Notes: generated by a model from the sequence alone, not told the origin. A stretch of DNA of 13,386 nt from CALMEC01 sp964393105 (GCA_964393105.1 CAYMSM010000035.1:1-13386); one strand, 5' to 3'. Shown: positions 5,080-12,380, numbered from the stretch's first letter. Numbers and translations are program-made.

Positions 5080-6621
5080 GTGGTCGCCAAACTCGTCAGC
5101 CCAGCCCTGATCGGGCTTGTCGCAGCGACGGTCCAGGTCGAGGCGGACCTGCGCCGGGGAGTCCCGGCGTTCGCGGTCGTGGGCCTTCCCGACGCGGCCG
5201 TCCAGGAGTCGCGTGAGCGCGTGCGCTCCGGCGTCTCCAATCAGGGCTTCGAGATCCCGCGCGGCCGCATCGTTGTCAACCTGGCTCCGGCGGATCTGCG
5301 CAAGGCCGGGCCGCAGTACGACCTGCCGATCGCGTTGTCTCTGCTTGCGGCGTCCGACCAGCTGGCCGGCAGGGCACTCATCGGGGTCGGCGCGGTGGGG
5401 GAGCTCGCACTCGACGGTTCGATCCGACCGGTCACGGGATCGCTCGCCATGGCCGAGCACGCGGCGCGACATGGTTGGAAGTTTCTGCTCGTGCCGGCGG
5501 TCAACGGAGCGGAGGCCTCACTCGTCCGCGGTATCCAGGTCGTGCCGGTCAGCGGGTTACGCCATGCCGTCGACGTGCTGGAGGGGCGGGCATCGGTCGA
5601 CGCGCCGCTCCTCGATCCGGACCGGATCCTCGCCACCTGCGACATGCGATGCGGACCCGATCTGGGTGACATCCGAGGTCAGGTTGCCGCACGAAGAGCG
5701 CTCGAGGTCGCCGCATCCGGTGGTCACAGCCTGTTGATGATCGGTCCGCCCGGCGGTGGCAAGACGATGCTCGCGCGGCGTCTACCCGGGATCTTGCCGG
5801 CGATCGATGTGGACGACGCCATCGTCGTGACCCGTATCCACTCGGTCGCGGGGATCTTGCCGCACGGAAAGCCGATGGTCGACGCACGTCCCTTCCGGGC
5901 GCCCCATCACACGATCTCGGCGGTCGGCCTCGTCGGGGGCGGGCGCTCCCCCCAACCAGGTGAGGTGACGCTGGCACACCTCGGCGTGCTCTTCCTGGAC
6001 GAGGTCTGCGCATTTGCGCCAGCGGCATTGGACGCCCTGCGCCAGCCCCTCGAAGAGGGGTGGGTCGACGTGACGCGCGGCATGGTCACCGCACGGTTCC
6101 CGGCCCGGCCGCTTCTGGTCTGTGCCGGCAACCCGTGCCCGTGCGGCTTTGACGGCGATGCGCGCAGGCGCTGCACCTGCGCCCCTGGGCGTCAAGAGGC
6201 CTACCGGGCGCGCATCTCGGGACCGGTCGCCGATCGCCTGGACATCCAGATCGACGTGCCGCGCCTCGAAGCCGACGAGATCGTCGGCACCGCGCCCTCG
6301 GGGGAGGCCAGCGTGGTGGTGCGCACCAGGGTCGAACTCGCGCGCGCCCATGCCCGCGGCCGCGGGCAGGCGGTCATCAACGCCGACCTGACGCCGACGC
6401 AGGCACGCGCGGCCTGCGCGCTGGACCACGACGGCCGGGCGCTTCTGACCAGAGCCGTCGATCGCCACGGACTGTCGGCTCGGGGTCACGATCGACTGCT
6501 TCGGGTCGCCCGAACGATCGCGGACTTGGCAGGCGCCGAGCGCGTCACGAGCGAGCACATCGCCGAGGCACTTCAATATCGCACCGCCGGCACGTTCACG
6601 CCCACTGGGCGGGTGGCGTGA
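5080..6621 (+). CDS. comM: ComM/YifB family AAA+ ATPase (Mg-chelatase-like)
   Basis: ComM is a hexameric helicase that promotes branch migration during integration of taken-up DNA in transformable bacteria. The 513 residues show an N-terminal Lon-type S5-like domain (VPAFAVVGLPDAAVQESRERVR at 28-49, GAVGELALDGSIRPV at 104-118), the AAA+ core with Walker A GPPGGGKT at 222-229 and Walker B LFLDEV at 304-309, the cysteine cluster NPCPCG (351-356) and RRRCTC (362-367), then RISGPVADRLDIQIDVPR. GTG 5080 is chosen because (M)VAKLVSPALIGL matches family N-termini; the 13 codons upstream mirror the non-coding leader of yraN. Many non-competent bacteria also have it. It overlaps dprA by GTGA, so the two form an operon. 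Confidence 0.96.
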   Translation: MVAKLVSPALIGLVAATVQVEADLRRGVPAFAVVGLPDAAVQESRERVRSGVSNQGFEIPRGRIVVNLAPADLRKAGPQYDLPIALSLLAASDQLAGRALIGVGAVGELALDGSIRPVTGSLAMAEHAARHGWKFLLVPAVNGAEASLVRGIQVVPVSGLRHAVDVLEGRASVDAPLLDPDRILATCDMRCGPDLGDIRGQVAARRALEVAASGGHSLLMIGPPGGGKTMLARRLPGILPAIDVDDAIVVTRIHSVAGILPHGKPMVDARPFRAPHHTISAVGLVGGGRSPQPGEVTLAHLGVLFLDEVCAFAPAALDALRQPLEEGWVDVTRGMVTARFPARPLLVCAGNPCPCGFDGDARRRCTCAPGRQEAYRARISGPVADRLDIQIDVPRLEADEIVGTAPSGEASVVVRTRVELARAHARGRGQAVINADLTPTQARAACALDHDGRALLTRAVDRHGLSARGHDRLLRVARTIADLAGAERVTSEHIAEALQYRTAGTFTPTGRVA

Positions 6622-7712
6622 GCTGGCAGCTGGGCTTGGCTCGTCTGGCTGCACTCCTGGGGCGGGATCTGCAGCGTCCCGCTCGCGCGGCCGGCGGAGG
6701 AGCGCGGCTGTGGGGGGCCGCCCCGGCCGCGTTGGAGCGACTACTTCGCATCGACTCGCGGGCCCTCGGTGACGTGCTTGCGCTCAGGCGCGCATTCGAC
6801 GCAGATGGCGAGCACCGTGCGCTTGAGGCCCGGGGGATCGCGCACGTCTGCATCGGCGATCCCTGCTATCCGGCGCGTCTGGCGGAGATCCCGGATCCGC
6901 CGTTCGGGCTGTTTGTGCTGGGGGCCGCACCCGGCACGCCGGCGTGTGACGTTCCGGTGATCGCGGTTGTCGGAAGTCGACGCCCGACGACCTTCGGCAT
7001 GCGATTCGCGCACGGTCTGGCAGGGGCGCTCGCGTCCCGGGGAGCATATGTGGTGAGCGGCTTGGCCCTCGGGATCGACGCTGAAGCCCACGCGGGCGCG
7101 CTCGGCGCCGGTCGACCGACCATCGCGGTGCTGGGCGCCGGAGTGGATGTCAGCTCCCCACGAACGAACGACGGATTACGCTCCGAGATCCTCACCTCGG
7201 GTGCCGTCATTTCCGAGTATTGGCCTGGTACGGAGCCTGCACCCTGGCGATTCCCTGCACGCAACCGCATCGTCGCCGGGATCGCGGACGCGGTGGTCGT
7301 CGTGGAGGCGGGGGAGCGCTCGGGCGGCCTCATCACCGCGGACTTCGCGTTGGAACAGGGGCGACCGGTCCTGGCGGTCCCCGGGGCGCCCGGCGCCGTG
7401 GCGTCGGTGGGCTGCAACGCCTTGCTTCGCGCGGGAGCGGCGATGTGCGAGAACGTCGAGGACGTCATCGCAGAATGCCCGCACCTCGCCTGGCAGAGCG
7501 CCGCGCCAAGCCTCCCCGCGTGCGGGCTGCCCGAAGGCCTCGACGGTCAGGTCTACGAACTCCTCGGCAGAGAGCCCCTACGTGCGGATGAGATCGGCGC
7601 CCGGGTCGGAGGCGATGCAGCCGCCATCGCCGCCGCCCTGGGACGTCTCGAACTCGAGGGCTACATCGTGCGTGGCCACGCCCAGCGGTTTTGGGCGTCG
7701 CCGCTCGGTTAG
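6618..7712 (+). CDS. dprA: DNA processing protein DprA
   Basis: DprA binds incoming single-stranded DNA and loads RecA onto it during transformation; it is also widespread in bacteria not known to be competent. The 364 residues have an N-terminal helical part (1-75), the Rossmann-like core with VIAVVGSRRPTTFG at 114-127, SGLALGIDAEAHAGAL at 147-162, FPARNRIVAG at 212-221 and SGGLITADFALEQGRPVLAVPG at 235-256, and a C-terminal winged-helix domain (about 308-357, LDGQVYELLGREPLRADEIGARVG). The GTG start overlaps the comM stop. The usual GVD..YP segment reads GVDVSSPRTND (176-186), a small deviation. The gene is complete and ends 31 bp from the convergent pafBC. Confidence 0.96.
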   Translation: MSWQLGLARLAALLGRDLQRPARAAGGGARLWGAAPAALERLLRIDSRALGDVLALRRAFDADGEHRALEARGIAHVCIGDPCYPARLAEIPDPPFGLFVLGAAPGTPACDVPVIAVVGSRRPTTFGMRFAHGLAGALASRGAYVVSGLALGIDAEAHAGALGAGRPTIAVLGAGVDVSSPRTNDGLRSEILTSGAVISEYWPGTEPAPWRFPARNRIVAGIADAVVVVEAGERSGGLITADFALEQGRPVLAVPGAPGAVASVGCNALLRAGAAMCENVEDVIAECPHLAWQSAAPSLPACGLPEGLDGQVYELLGREPLRADEIGARVGGDAAAIAAALGRLELEGYIVRGHAQRFWASPLG

Positions 7713-7743
7713 GTGACGGTTCGCGCAGGAACTGCGCAGGCCC

Positions 7744-9888
7744 TCACCGGGAGCGGCGTGAGGAACTTGATTGCGCGGTGGTGCGGCGTGTCTGCTTGCG
7801 TCGGGCGCGGTAACGCTTGAGGATCGCCTCGGCTTCCTTGGCGACCGTGCGACGGGTGGCAAGCGGCTCGAACAACACGGCCTCCCCCTGGTGCTTGACG
7901 AGCTCCTTGACCAGCCACGCCTCGCTTGCGTACGGGATCTCGACCAGGACGGAGCCGTCGCTGTGCGGCTCGCTGGAAGGATGTTCCTCCTCGAGCCACC
8001 GCGCGACGCTGGGGCTGCACCACACCGACGCGCTCTGCGCGAGCGTTCCACCCGCCCCCTGCGGACGGTCGCCCCACGGCAGGTACGGCCCGGCGGTCAT
8101 CTCGCTCCTGCGCGTGAAGCGCTGCTTGGTGACCCGGGCGCTGCGAATCCGGTCCAGCCGGAACGTGCGCTGCTCCTCCGCGCGGCGGCACCAACTGACG
8201 ACGTACCAGGCGTCGCGGGCGTTGACAAGAAGGTGCGGCTCGATCGATCGCGACGTGATCGCTCCCCGAGCCTCGGTCCAGTACTCGACGTCGAGGACGC
8301 GGTCTTCGCGGATCGCGCGGGTGATCGCCGCCGCCACCGCGGCGTTGGCGGTCTGCACGCGTCCCAGCTCGATCGGCGGCAAGCGGTCCTCACCGATCGC
8401 GGCCTCGATCTTGCCGCGAGCAGAGGCAAGCGGATCGTCCTTGCCCACCGGCAGACGATCCCCGATGAACTCGAGGGCCCACAAGAGCGCCTTGGCCTCG
8501 AGTGGCGAAAGGCGGGCGGGTCGGGCGAACTGCTCGCCGTACGTCTCTTTCTGAACCGAGACCGCCTCGTCGACGACCTGGGCAAACAGCGCATAACACC
8601 CGCCGCCGAAGTTGATGAGGTTGAGCAACCCCAGGTCGTTCTCGAGCTCCCGCTGGGACAGGTTGAGCCCGGTTCGCAACTCGACGCACGGGACGTGTCC
8701 ATCGCGGGATTTGCCGCACGCTGCGAGCAGGCGCGTCATCAGGGCGAGAAGACGCGTGAAGCGCTCGGCGGGCACGACCCGATCCGGCGCCGTCGCAGGC
8801 CCGGAGCTCACGGGGCTGCGCTTCTCGGACACCGATACCGTGATCGACGGCGTCACGTCGCGATCCTGCGGTTCGGCGGTGTGCCGGTCCGCGACGAGCT
8901 CCAGGGCACTGATGGCCGCAGCTCGAAGTTCGGGCGGACCGACGATCTCGGCGTCGACGCCAAGGCCCAGGATCCACGTCAGCAGCTCGCGTTTGGATCC
9001 GTACGGCGTCGTGAACAGGCCGGTTCCATCCGCCTGGGGCTCGAAGCTCCCGTACTGCCCGAACATCTGCTCCACCCACCATGCGATCGTGGACGTCAGC
9101 GCGATCGTCGCGGCCTCCGTCGGCTCGGCCAGCTGCCACGGGGCGCGGTCCCGGTAGGGCGACAGGTCGAAGTCGCGAGGGGACGCGAAGTCGTGTTCGG
9201 CGCGGGACTTGAAGGTGATGCGCCCGTCGATGCGCGAGAGCCGGAAGATCCGGGTCGCGTCGCGCTCGTGCGAATGGCCAACCATGTACCAGTTGCCCGC
9301 CGCGTACAGCAGGCTGTACGGATCGACCTCGCGCTGAGAGCGCTCATCGCGGCCGATCGAGTAATACGAGAAGCGGATTGTCTTTCGCCGGCCGATCGCC
9401 GACTCGATCTTTGTCAGGTACGTCGCCACATCGCTCGAGTACGAGGGCCCCAAGAGGTTGACGGCAACGGTGCGTGCGGCGTGATCGTCAAGTGGACTCG
9501 GTCGGCCCAGCGTCAGGTGCTGCAGCGCGAGGCGCAGCGGCTCGGCGTAGGCGAACTGGCCCTCGAGCAGGTAGAGGCACGTCTGGAGCGCAGACAACTC
9601 GGGTTCGTCGAAGTCGATGGGCGGCAGGTAGTAGCTCTCGGGTGGGAGCGCGTACAGATCACCCTGAAACGGGTCGTCGCCCGGCCGCTCGACCGTCAGC
9701 GAGAAGCCCATGGCCTCGAGCTCGCTGCGGTCCGAGTAGAAGCGTCGCAGGAATGCCTGTTCGCTCATCCCCCCGTAGCCCTCGACGTTCTCATGGATCT
9801 CGTCAGCCGTCACCGGCCGATGCTGGGACATCAGGAACGCAACGAGCGAGAGCTGGCGAACCAGCTTGTCGTCATCTCTCATCGCCAT
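7744..9888 (-). CDS. pafBC: PafBC-like fused double WYL-domain transcriptional regulator
   Basis: This 714-residue protein is two WYL regulators in one chain. Residues 7-80 form a winged helix (VTADEIHENVEGYGG, then FLRRFYSDRSELEAMGF, as in PafB). WYL domain 1 is at about 165-235 (REVDPYSLLYAAGNWYMVGH, RIFRLSRIDG), followed by a WCX-like part to about 335 and a linker at 337-372. A second winged helix of PafC type spans 373-430, and WYL domain 2 spans 525-590 (DAWYVVSW, RTFRLDRI). A WCX-like part to 690 and a basic tail end it. In mycobacteria PafB and PafC together activate the LexA-independent DNA-damage response and sense single-stranded DNA through WYL; fused forms are known. ATG 9888 is preferred over the upstream TTG 9942 because a promoter overlies that codon. 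The gene is convergent with dprA. Confidence 0.88.
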   Translation of the reverse strand: MAMRDDDKLVRQLSLVAFLMSQHRPVTADEIHENVEGYGGMSEQAFLRRFYSDRSELEAMGFSLTVERPGDDPFQGDLYALPPESYYLPPIDFDEPELSALQTCLYLLEGQFAYAEPLRLALQHLTLGRPSPLDDHAARTVAVNLLGPSYSSDVATYLTKIESAIGRRKTIRFSYYSIGRDERSQREVDPYSLLYAAGNWYMVGHSHERDATRIFRLSRIDGRITFKSRAEHDFASPRDFDLSPYRDRAPWQLAEPTEAATIALTSTIAWWVEQMFGQYGSFEPQADGTGLFTTPYGSKRELLTWILGLGVDAEIVGPPELRAAAISALELVADRHTAEPQDRDVTPSITVSVSEKRSPVSSGPATAPDRVVPAERFTRLLALMTRLLAACGKSRDGHVPCVELRTGLNLSQRELENDLGLLNLINFGGGCYALFAQVVDEAVSVQKETYGEQFARPARLSPLEAKALLWALEFIGDRLPVGKDDPLASARGKIEAAIGEDRLPPIELGRVQTANAAVAAAITRAIREDRVLDVEYWTEARGAITSRSIEPHLLVNARDAWYVVSWCRRAEEQRTFRLDRIRSARVTKQRFTRRSEMTAGPYLPWGDRPQGAGGTLAQSASVWCSPSVARWLEEEHPSSEPHSDGSVLVEIPYASEAWLVKELVKHQGEAVLFEPLATRRTVAKEAEAILKRYRARRKQTRRTTAQSSSSRRSR

Positions 9889-9914
9889 GGCGGCACTCGA
9901 TTCACTGGGACGCG

Positions 9915-9942
9915 ATGATAATCGAGTCGATTCACCGTCCAA
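9915..9942 (-). promoter_or_regulatory. Sigma-70-type promoter of pafBC
   Basis: On the minus strand, TTGGAC (9942-9937), a 16-bp spacer, and TATCAT (9920-9915). Transcription would start near 9908, giving a leader of about 20 bases to ATG 9888; a GAG lies seven bases before the ATG. This is one of the best -35/-10 pairs in the window and excludes a start further upstream. Confidence 0.55.
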
Positions 9943-10235
9943 GCCGGTTTTGGGAGCTCTTCAGCGCACCCTTCCCGGTCCTGGCCGCACGATGCGGGAT
10001 TCCCGTAGAACGCAGCTGGAAGGTCCCCTGTGGATAACTCTGGAACATGCCAGGTATGGTGGCACACGCTGCTCCGATACCCCATCGCTACGGTCGCGGT
10101 CGATCGGTGAGCCCGCTGTCCCAGAAGCTCGCGGGATGGGGAAGTGGGACTCGAGAGCCGAGGTTTACAGCCGCCGAATGCCATCGAGACTATTGGAAGC
10201 GCGCACGAGGCCGGGCCGTACTCCTCTACGTACCC
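9943..10235. other. Gene-free stretch between ubiA-like gene and pafBC
   Basis: About 290 bp lie between the stop of the prenyltransferase gene and the pafBC promoter. Open frames here have compositions typical of chance frames and no recognisable domains. The stretch holds one consensus DnaA box (10029-10037), an inverted repeat TGCCA-N7-TGGCA (10049-10065 region) and a longer one, GTCCCA at 10118-10123 with TGGGAC at 10145-10150. A structured RNA or a decayed gene is possible; I recognise neither. No terminator with a T-tract is seen. Confidence 0.5.
10029..10037 (-). promoter_or_regulatory. Single consensus DnaA box
   Basis: TGTGGATAA on the plus strand is TTATCCACA on the minus strand, the exact consensus DnaA box. 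It is alone: no cluster of further boxes and no dnaA or dnaN gene is near, so this is not evidence of an origin. It could be a DnaA-titration or regulatory site, or chance. Confidence 0.4.
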
Positions 10236-11279
10236 TTACAAGCGCTGGTCGCCTTGGGCAGCGGGGAGGGCGGGCGCGATCCAGCGGGCGGCGATCGCTC
10301 CCTCGAGGGGAACGAGAACCACCGGGATGATGGCCACCCACCAGAGGGTCGGGGCCAGCAGGACACTGGTCGTGATCGCGGCGGCGATGCCCGCGACGAT
10401 CACGAGTGTCTCGGCCCGGGTCACGGCGATGGGATCGTCCAGGTCGACGCGGGCATGAAGCGCCATGGCGAGCGCTCCCGCCACGATCATCGGAACCAGG
10501 GCGGTATCGACGACGATTGCCCCCAGCGCCGCCGTCGTCGCGGCCAGTCCCGCCCAGGCGAGCCCGTACGCGCGGGCGGCTCGATCGAGACGGACAACCG
10601 TTGTGGTTTTTGGAGGGCGGGCTCGCGCGTCGGGACCGCGGTCCAGGTAGTGGTGGAACATCAGCATCGACACGCAGTAGGCCGCGTGGCTCGCGCCCAC
10701 CAACACGATCTGTGAGGAGATCGCCCCGGCTTGTACCGCGAAGCCCCCCAGCGCACAGGCCCAGACGCACACCACTGCGACACCCTCGCCGGCGAAGGGA
10801 ACGTAGGCCGCTGCGATCGGCGGCAAGGTGTAGACGATGGCGCCAAGGAGCCCGACCGCGCCGAACACAAGCAACCACCAGCCGCGTTCGGCGGCCACGA
10901 AGACCCCGAACCCGGTTGCGAGCACCGACGCGCCGATGCCCATCCAGACCAAATCGCGTTCCGTCAGGAGACCGGCGCGCAGGACCTTGCTCCCGCCGCT
11001 CAGCACGCGAGGAGCCGGATCGCGATCGGTTCCCGATCGCCAATCGGTCAGCTCGTTGACGCAGTGAGCCACGGCGCCCTGCAGTAACAGTCCGATCGTC
11101 CATGCGGCCACCATCCAGCCCACGTGCCCGGAGCCCTCCCACGCGAGCGCCGATCCCAGCGTGATCGCCGAGAACGACCACAGGAGCACCGGTACGACGC
11201 GTAGCTCGAGGTACACCCCAACCGCCTTGCACTGCCATCGACCGGCGTGCGTGGCCGGCGCATCTCCCGTCACGCTCAC
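10236..11279 (-). CDS. UbiA-family membrane prenyltransferase (MenA-like)
   Basis: The 347-residue product is a polytopic membrane protein with about eight to nine hydrophobic segments. The first aspartate-rich motif is NELTDWRSGTD (N75, D79, D85) and the second is DRGPD (D213, D217); both bind prenyl diphosphate through Mg2+. YTLPP (150-154), VLSGGSKVLRAGLL (92-105) and RPPKTTTVVRLDRAARAYG (221-239) resemble the MenA branch, which prenylates 1,4-dihydroxy-2-naphthoate in menaquinone synthesis. The acceptor cannot be proved from sequence, and no other men gene is present. GTG 11279 is the first in-frame start after a TATATG box; GTG 11273 is also possible. It is divergent from the small gene at 11336, with a palindrome between them. 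Confidence 0.85.
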   Translation of the reverse strand: MSVTGDAPATHAGRWQCKAVGVYLELRVVPVLLWSFSAITLGSALAWEGSGHVGWMVAAWTIGLLLQGAVAHCVNELTDWRSGTDRDPAPRVLSGGSKVLRAGLLTERDLVWMGIGASVLATGFGVFVAAERGWWLLVFGAVGLLGAIVYTLPPIAAAYVPFAGEGVAVVCVWACALGGFAVQAGAISSQIVLVGASHAAYCVSMLMFHHYLDRGPDARARPPKTTTVVRLDRAARAYGLAWAGLAATTAALGAIVVDTALVPMIVAGALAMALHARVDLDDPIAVTRAETLVIVAGIAAAITTSVLLAPTLWWVAIIPVVLVPLEGAIAARWIAPALPAAQGDQRL

Positions 11280-11293
11280 TGGTGACCACCCAT

Positions 11294-11320
11294 ATAGGAG
11301 ACCGCGGAGCGGCCTCCTAT
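11294..11320. promoter_or_regulatory. 27-bp near-perfect palindrome between divergent genes
   Basis: ATAGGAGACCGC, GGA, then GCGGCCTCCTAT: 12-bp arms with one mismatch. It overlaps the candidate minus-strand -10 (TATATG, 11296-11291) of the prenyltransferase gene and ends just before the candidate -10 (CAAGAT, 11323-11328) of the plus-strand gene. This position suits an operator that blocks both promoters. The hairpin lies upstream of both likely transcription starts, so a terminator role is less likely. Confidence 0.6.
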
Positions 11321-11335
11321 GGCAAGATCACGTCC

Positions 11336-11596
11336 GTGACGGTCCTTGAGCACAACTACCCGATTCCCGGCGAAGCCGAGCTTGCGCAGATGGTGGGTGC
11401 GGCGACACCTCACTTCGCGCTGCAGATCCGCGATCGGGTCGCCGCGCTCGCCAGGTCGCTGACGCAGGACCACCCGCGTCAGGCCGAGCTCACTGCACAT
11501 ATCGCCCGACTTGAGCTGCTGGCGCTGGGAGGCGAGGCCGGGCGGGCAGGTCAGGCGGAGCTCCCGGCGCGACCGTCGCTGGCCATTCCCTCATAG
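11336..11596 (+). CDS. Small conserved-looking protein of unknown function (86 residues)
   Basis: I do not recognise this protein. The frame opens at 11282, but the GTG at 11336 (VTVLEHNYPIPGEAELAQMVGAATPHF) is preferred because the upstream codons run through the palindrome and a CAAGAT box lies seven bases before it, suggesting a leaderless mRNA. The middle part (ATPHFALQIRDRVAALARSL, then AELTAHIARLELLALGG) reads as two amphipathic helices; the end is alanine- and proline-rich. There is no signal peptide or membrane span. It is divergent from the prenyltransferase gene and overlaps the NUDIX gene tail to tail by 6 bp. The tight packing and the codon pattern suggest a real gene. Confidence 0.65.
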   Translation: MTVLEHNYPIPGEAELAQMVGAATPHFALQIRDRVAALARSLTQDHPRQAELTAHIARLELLALGGEAGRAGQAELPARPSLAIPS

Positions 11597-12211
11597 GACG
11601 TCAGCGCCGGGGTTCTGCAGGGCGGCGCGGACGACCCCTGAAAAGGCGTGGAGGATGCGGGCGGTCGCGCCCCAGACGTCCTCATCCAGAAGGGGGTATC
11701 GCAGCGTCACGATGTCGGGCGCCTCGGGCAGGGCGTCATCGGCGGCGAGGAGTTCGGCGAGCGGGATCTCGAGTACCCTGGCGATCTCGCGCTCGCAGGG
11801 AACCGGGTGCAGGGCCTCGGCGGCGACACCGACATACGGCGCCACGACGAACCCGCTGACCATCGTCAGCTCGTCGCCCATCCGACCCACCAGATGGACC
11901 GATTCGGACGCGACGCCGAGCTCCTCCTGGGTTTCGCGAGTTGCCGTGGCGCCCAGATCGCTGTCCACCGTTTCCCAGCGGCCTCCCGGCAGCGAGATCT
12001 GGCCCGGGTGATGCGCCAGGGTGTCGGTCCGCTTGGTCAGAACCAGGTGCGGGGCGTCGTCGCGGTCGTAGAGCAGGATCAGGACCGCGGCGAGCCGATC
12101 ATGACCGCTCGGCGGATCGAAGGCGACATCGTCCAGGATCGGGCCGATCCGCGCAGCCAGCTCCCATGCCGATGGGAGGCCGCCATAGGCGGTAAGGCGT
12201 GGTGTTGCCAT
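11591..12211 (-). CDS. NUDIX hydrolase, CoA pyrophosphatase type
   Basis: The 206-residue product carries the family stretch at 58-78 (LTKRTDTLAHHPGQISLPGG plus R), which marks the CoA-diphosphatase subgroup (NudL/PCD1 type), followed by the NUDIX box helix RETQEELGV at 92-100 with metal ligands E96 and E97. Such enzymes cut CoA or its oxidised forms to 4'-phosphopantetheine and 3',5'-ADP using Mg2+ or Mn2+. The substrate is inferred from the subgroup motif only. The ATG at 12211 is preceded by a TAGTAT box eight bases upstream; the first base of that box is the last base of the repeat element at 12225-12380. The stop overlaps the convergent small gene. Confidence 0.9.
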   Translation of the reverse strand: MATPRLTAYGGLPSAWELAARIGPILDDVAFDPPSGHDRLAAVLILLYDRDDAPHLVLTKRTDTLAHHPGQISLPGGRWETVDSDLGATATRETQEELGVASESVHLVGRMGDELTMVSGFVVAPYVGVAAEALHPVPCEREIARVLEIPLAELLAADDALPEAPDIVTLRYPLLDEDVWGATARILHAFSGVVRAALQNPGADVL

Positions 12212-12219
12212 CCTGGTCG

Positions 12220-12225
12220 ATACTA
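12220..12225 (-). promoter_or_regulatory. Putative -10 box of the NUDIX gene, abutting the MITE-like element
   Basis: TAGTAT on the minus strand ends eight bases before the ATG, giving an almost leaderless mRNA. Its first T is supplied by the terminal base of the inverted repeat, and any -35 would lie inside the element. No strong -35 is visible there. Confidence 0.35.
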
Positions 12226-12380
12226 GTGCTCTGTCTCACAAGTCCCTTGACGATATGGCGAGTGAAAAACCCGCCGGACAAGGACGCAGCCCCCGAGGCC
12301 ACTGCTCCCCCACAAGCGGACCGAATCCGGCGGAGTTTTGCAGCCGCCAGATCGCAAGGGTATTTGTGAGACAGAGCACT
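12225..12380. mobile_element. MITE-like element, 156 bp, with 36-bp terminal inverted repeats
   Basis: The outer 17 bp are a perfect inverted repeat: AGTGCTCTGTCTCACAA at 12225-12241 and its complement at 12364-12380. The arms continue imperfectly to 12260 and from 12345 (CCCTTG.CGAT.TGGCG shared), and weaker pairing (AAAC.CCGCCGGA on both sides) reaches further inward, so the whole unit can fold on itself. It encodes no transposase. It looks like a non-autonomous element, or two fused ends of a deleted insertion sequence. I cannot assign a family, and no clear target-site duplication is visible beside the ends. It sits between the NUDIX gene and the gene at 12471. Confidence 0.75.

Larger units (their letters stand above)
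4898..5082. repeat. Mirror-image (inverted) duplication spanning the yraN-comM divergent promoter region
   Basis: The two halves of this region are inverted copies about an axis at 4990: base p on one strand pairs with base 9980-p on the other. By base-by-base comparison, 44 of 56 positions in 5027-5082 equal the reverse complement of 4953-4898, and 5004-5013 matches 4976-4967 perfectly. The yraN ATG (4900) and the comM GTG (5080) are exact mirror positions, and upstream in-frame GTG codons (4939 and 5041) also mirror each other. A second, offset 15-bp perfect inverted repeat, GTGTGTCAATTCACG at 4944-4958 and its complement at 5000-5014, also lies here. The similarity stops just inside both genes. 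Confidence 0.9.

Noticed and set aside
7713..7743. Terminator between dprA and pafBC (direct repeat GCGCAGG twice).
   Set aside because: The repeat is direct, not inverted, and no stem with a T-tract is present in the 31-bp gap.
9889..9942. Upstream TTG start for the PafBC-like gene at 9942.
   Set aside because: The TTG is part of a good -35 hexamer whose -10 lies at 9920-9915, so transcription begins downstream of it. The added residues do not look like the family.
10029..10037. Replication origin at the DnaA box.
   Set aside because: There is only one box, with no AT-rich unwinding region and no dnaA, dnaN or other origin-linked genes nearby.
10145..10185. Possible tRNA-Tyr on the minus strand (GGCTGTAAACC followed by TCGGCTCT).
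   Set aside because: The anticodon loop resembles tRNA-Tyr, but the anticodon stem has two non-pairs, and no D arm, T arm with TTCRANY, or acceptor stem can be folded around it. At most it is a decayed fragment.
9866..10330. Plus-strand open frames across 9866-10715 and the minus-strand frame 9879-10184.
   Set aside because: They are arginine-, serine- and proline-rich shadow frames without domain content, and they overlap well-supported genes.
11294..11320. Rho-independent terminator at the 27-bp palindrome.
   Set aside because: It lies between divergent starts, upstream of both likely transcription starts, and has no T-tract, so an operator is more likely.
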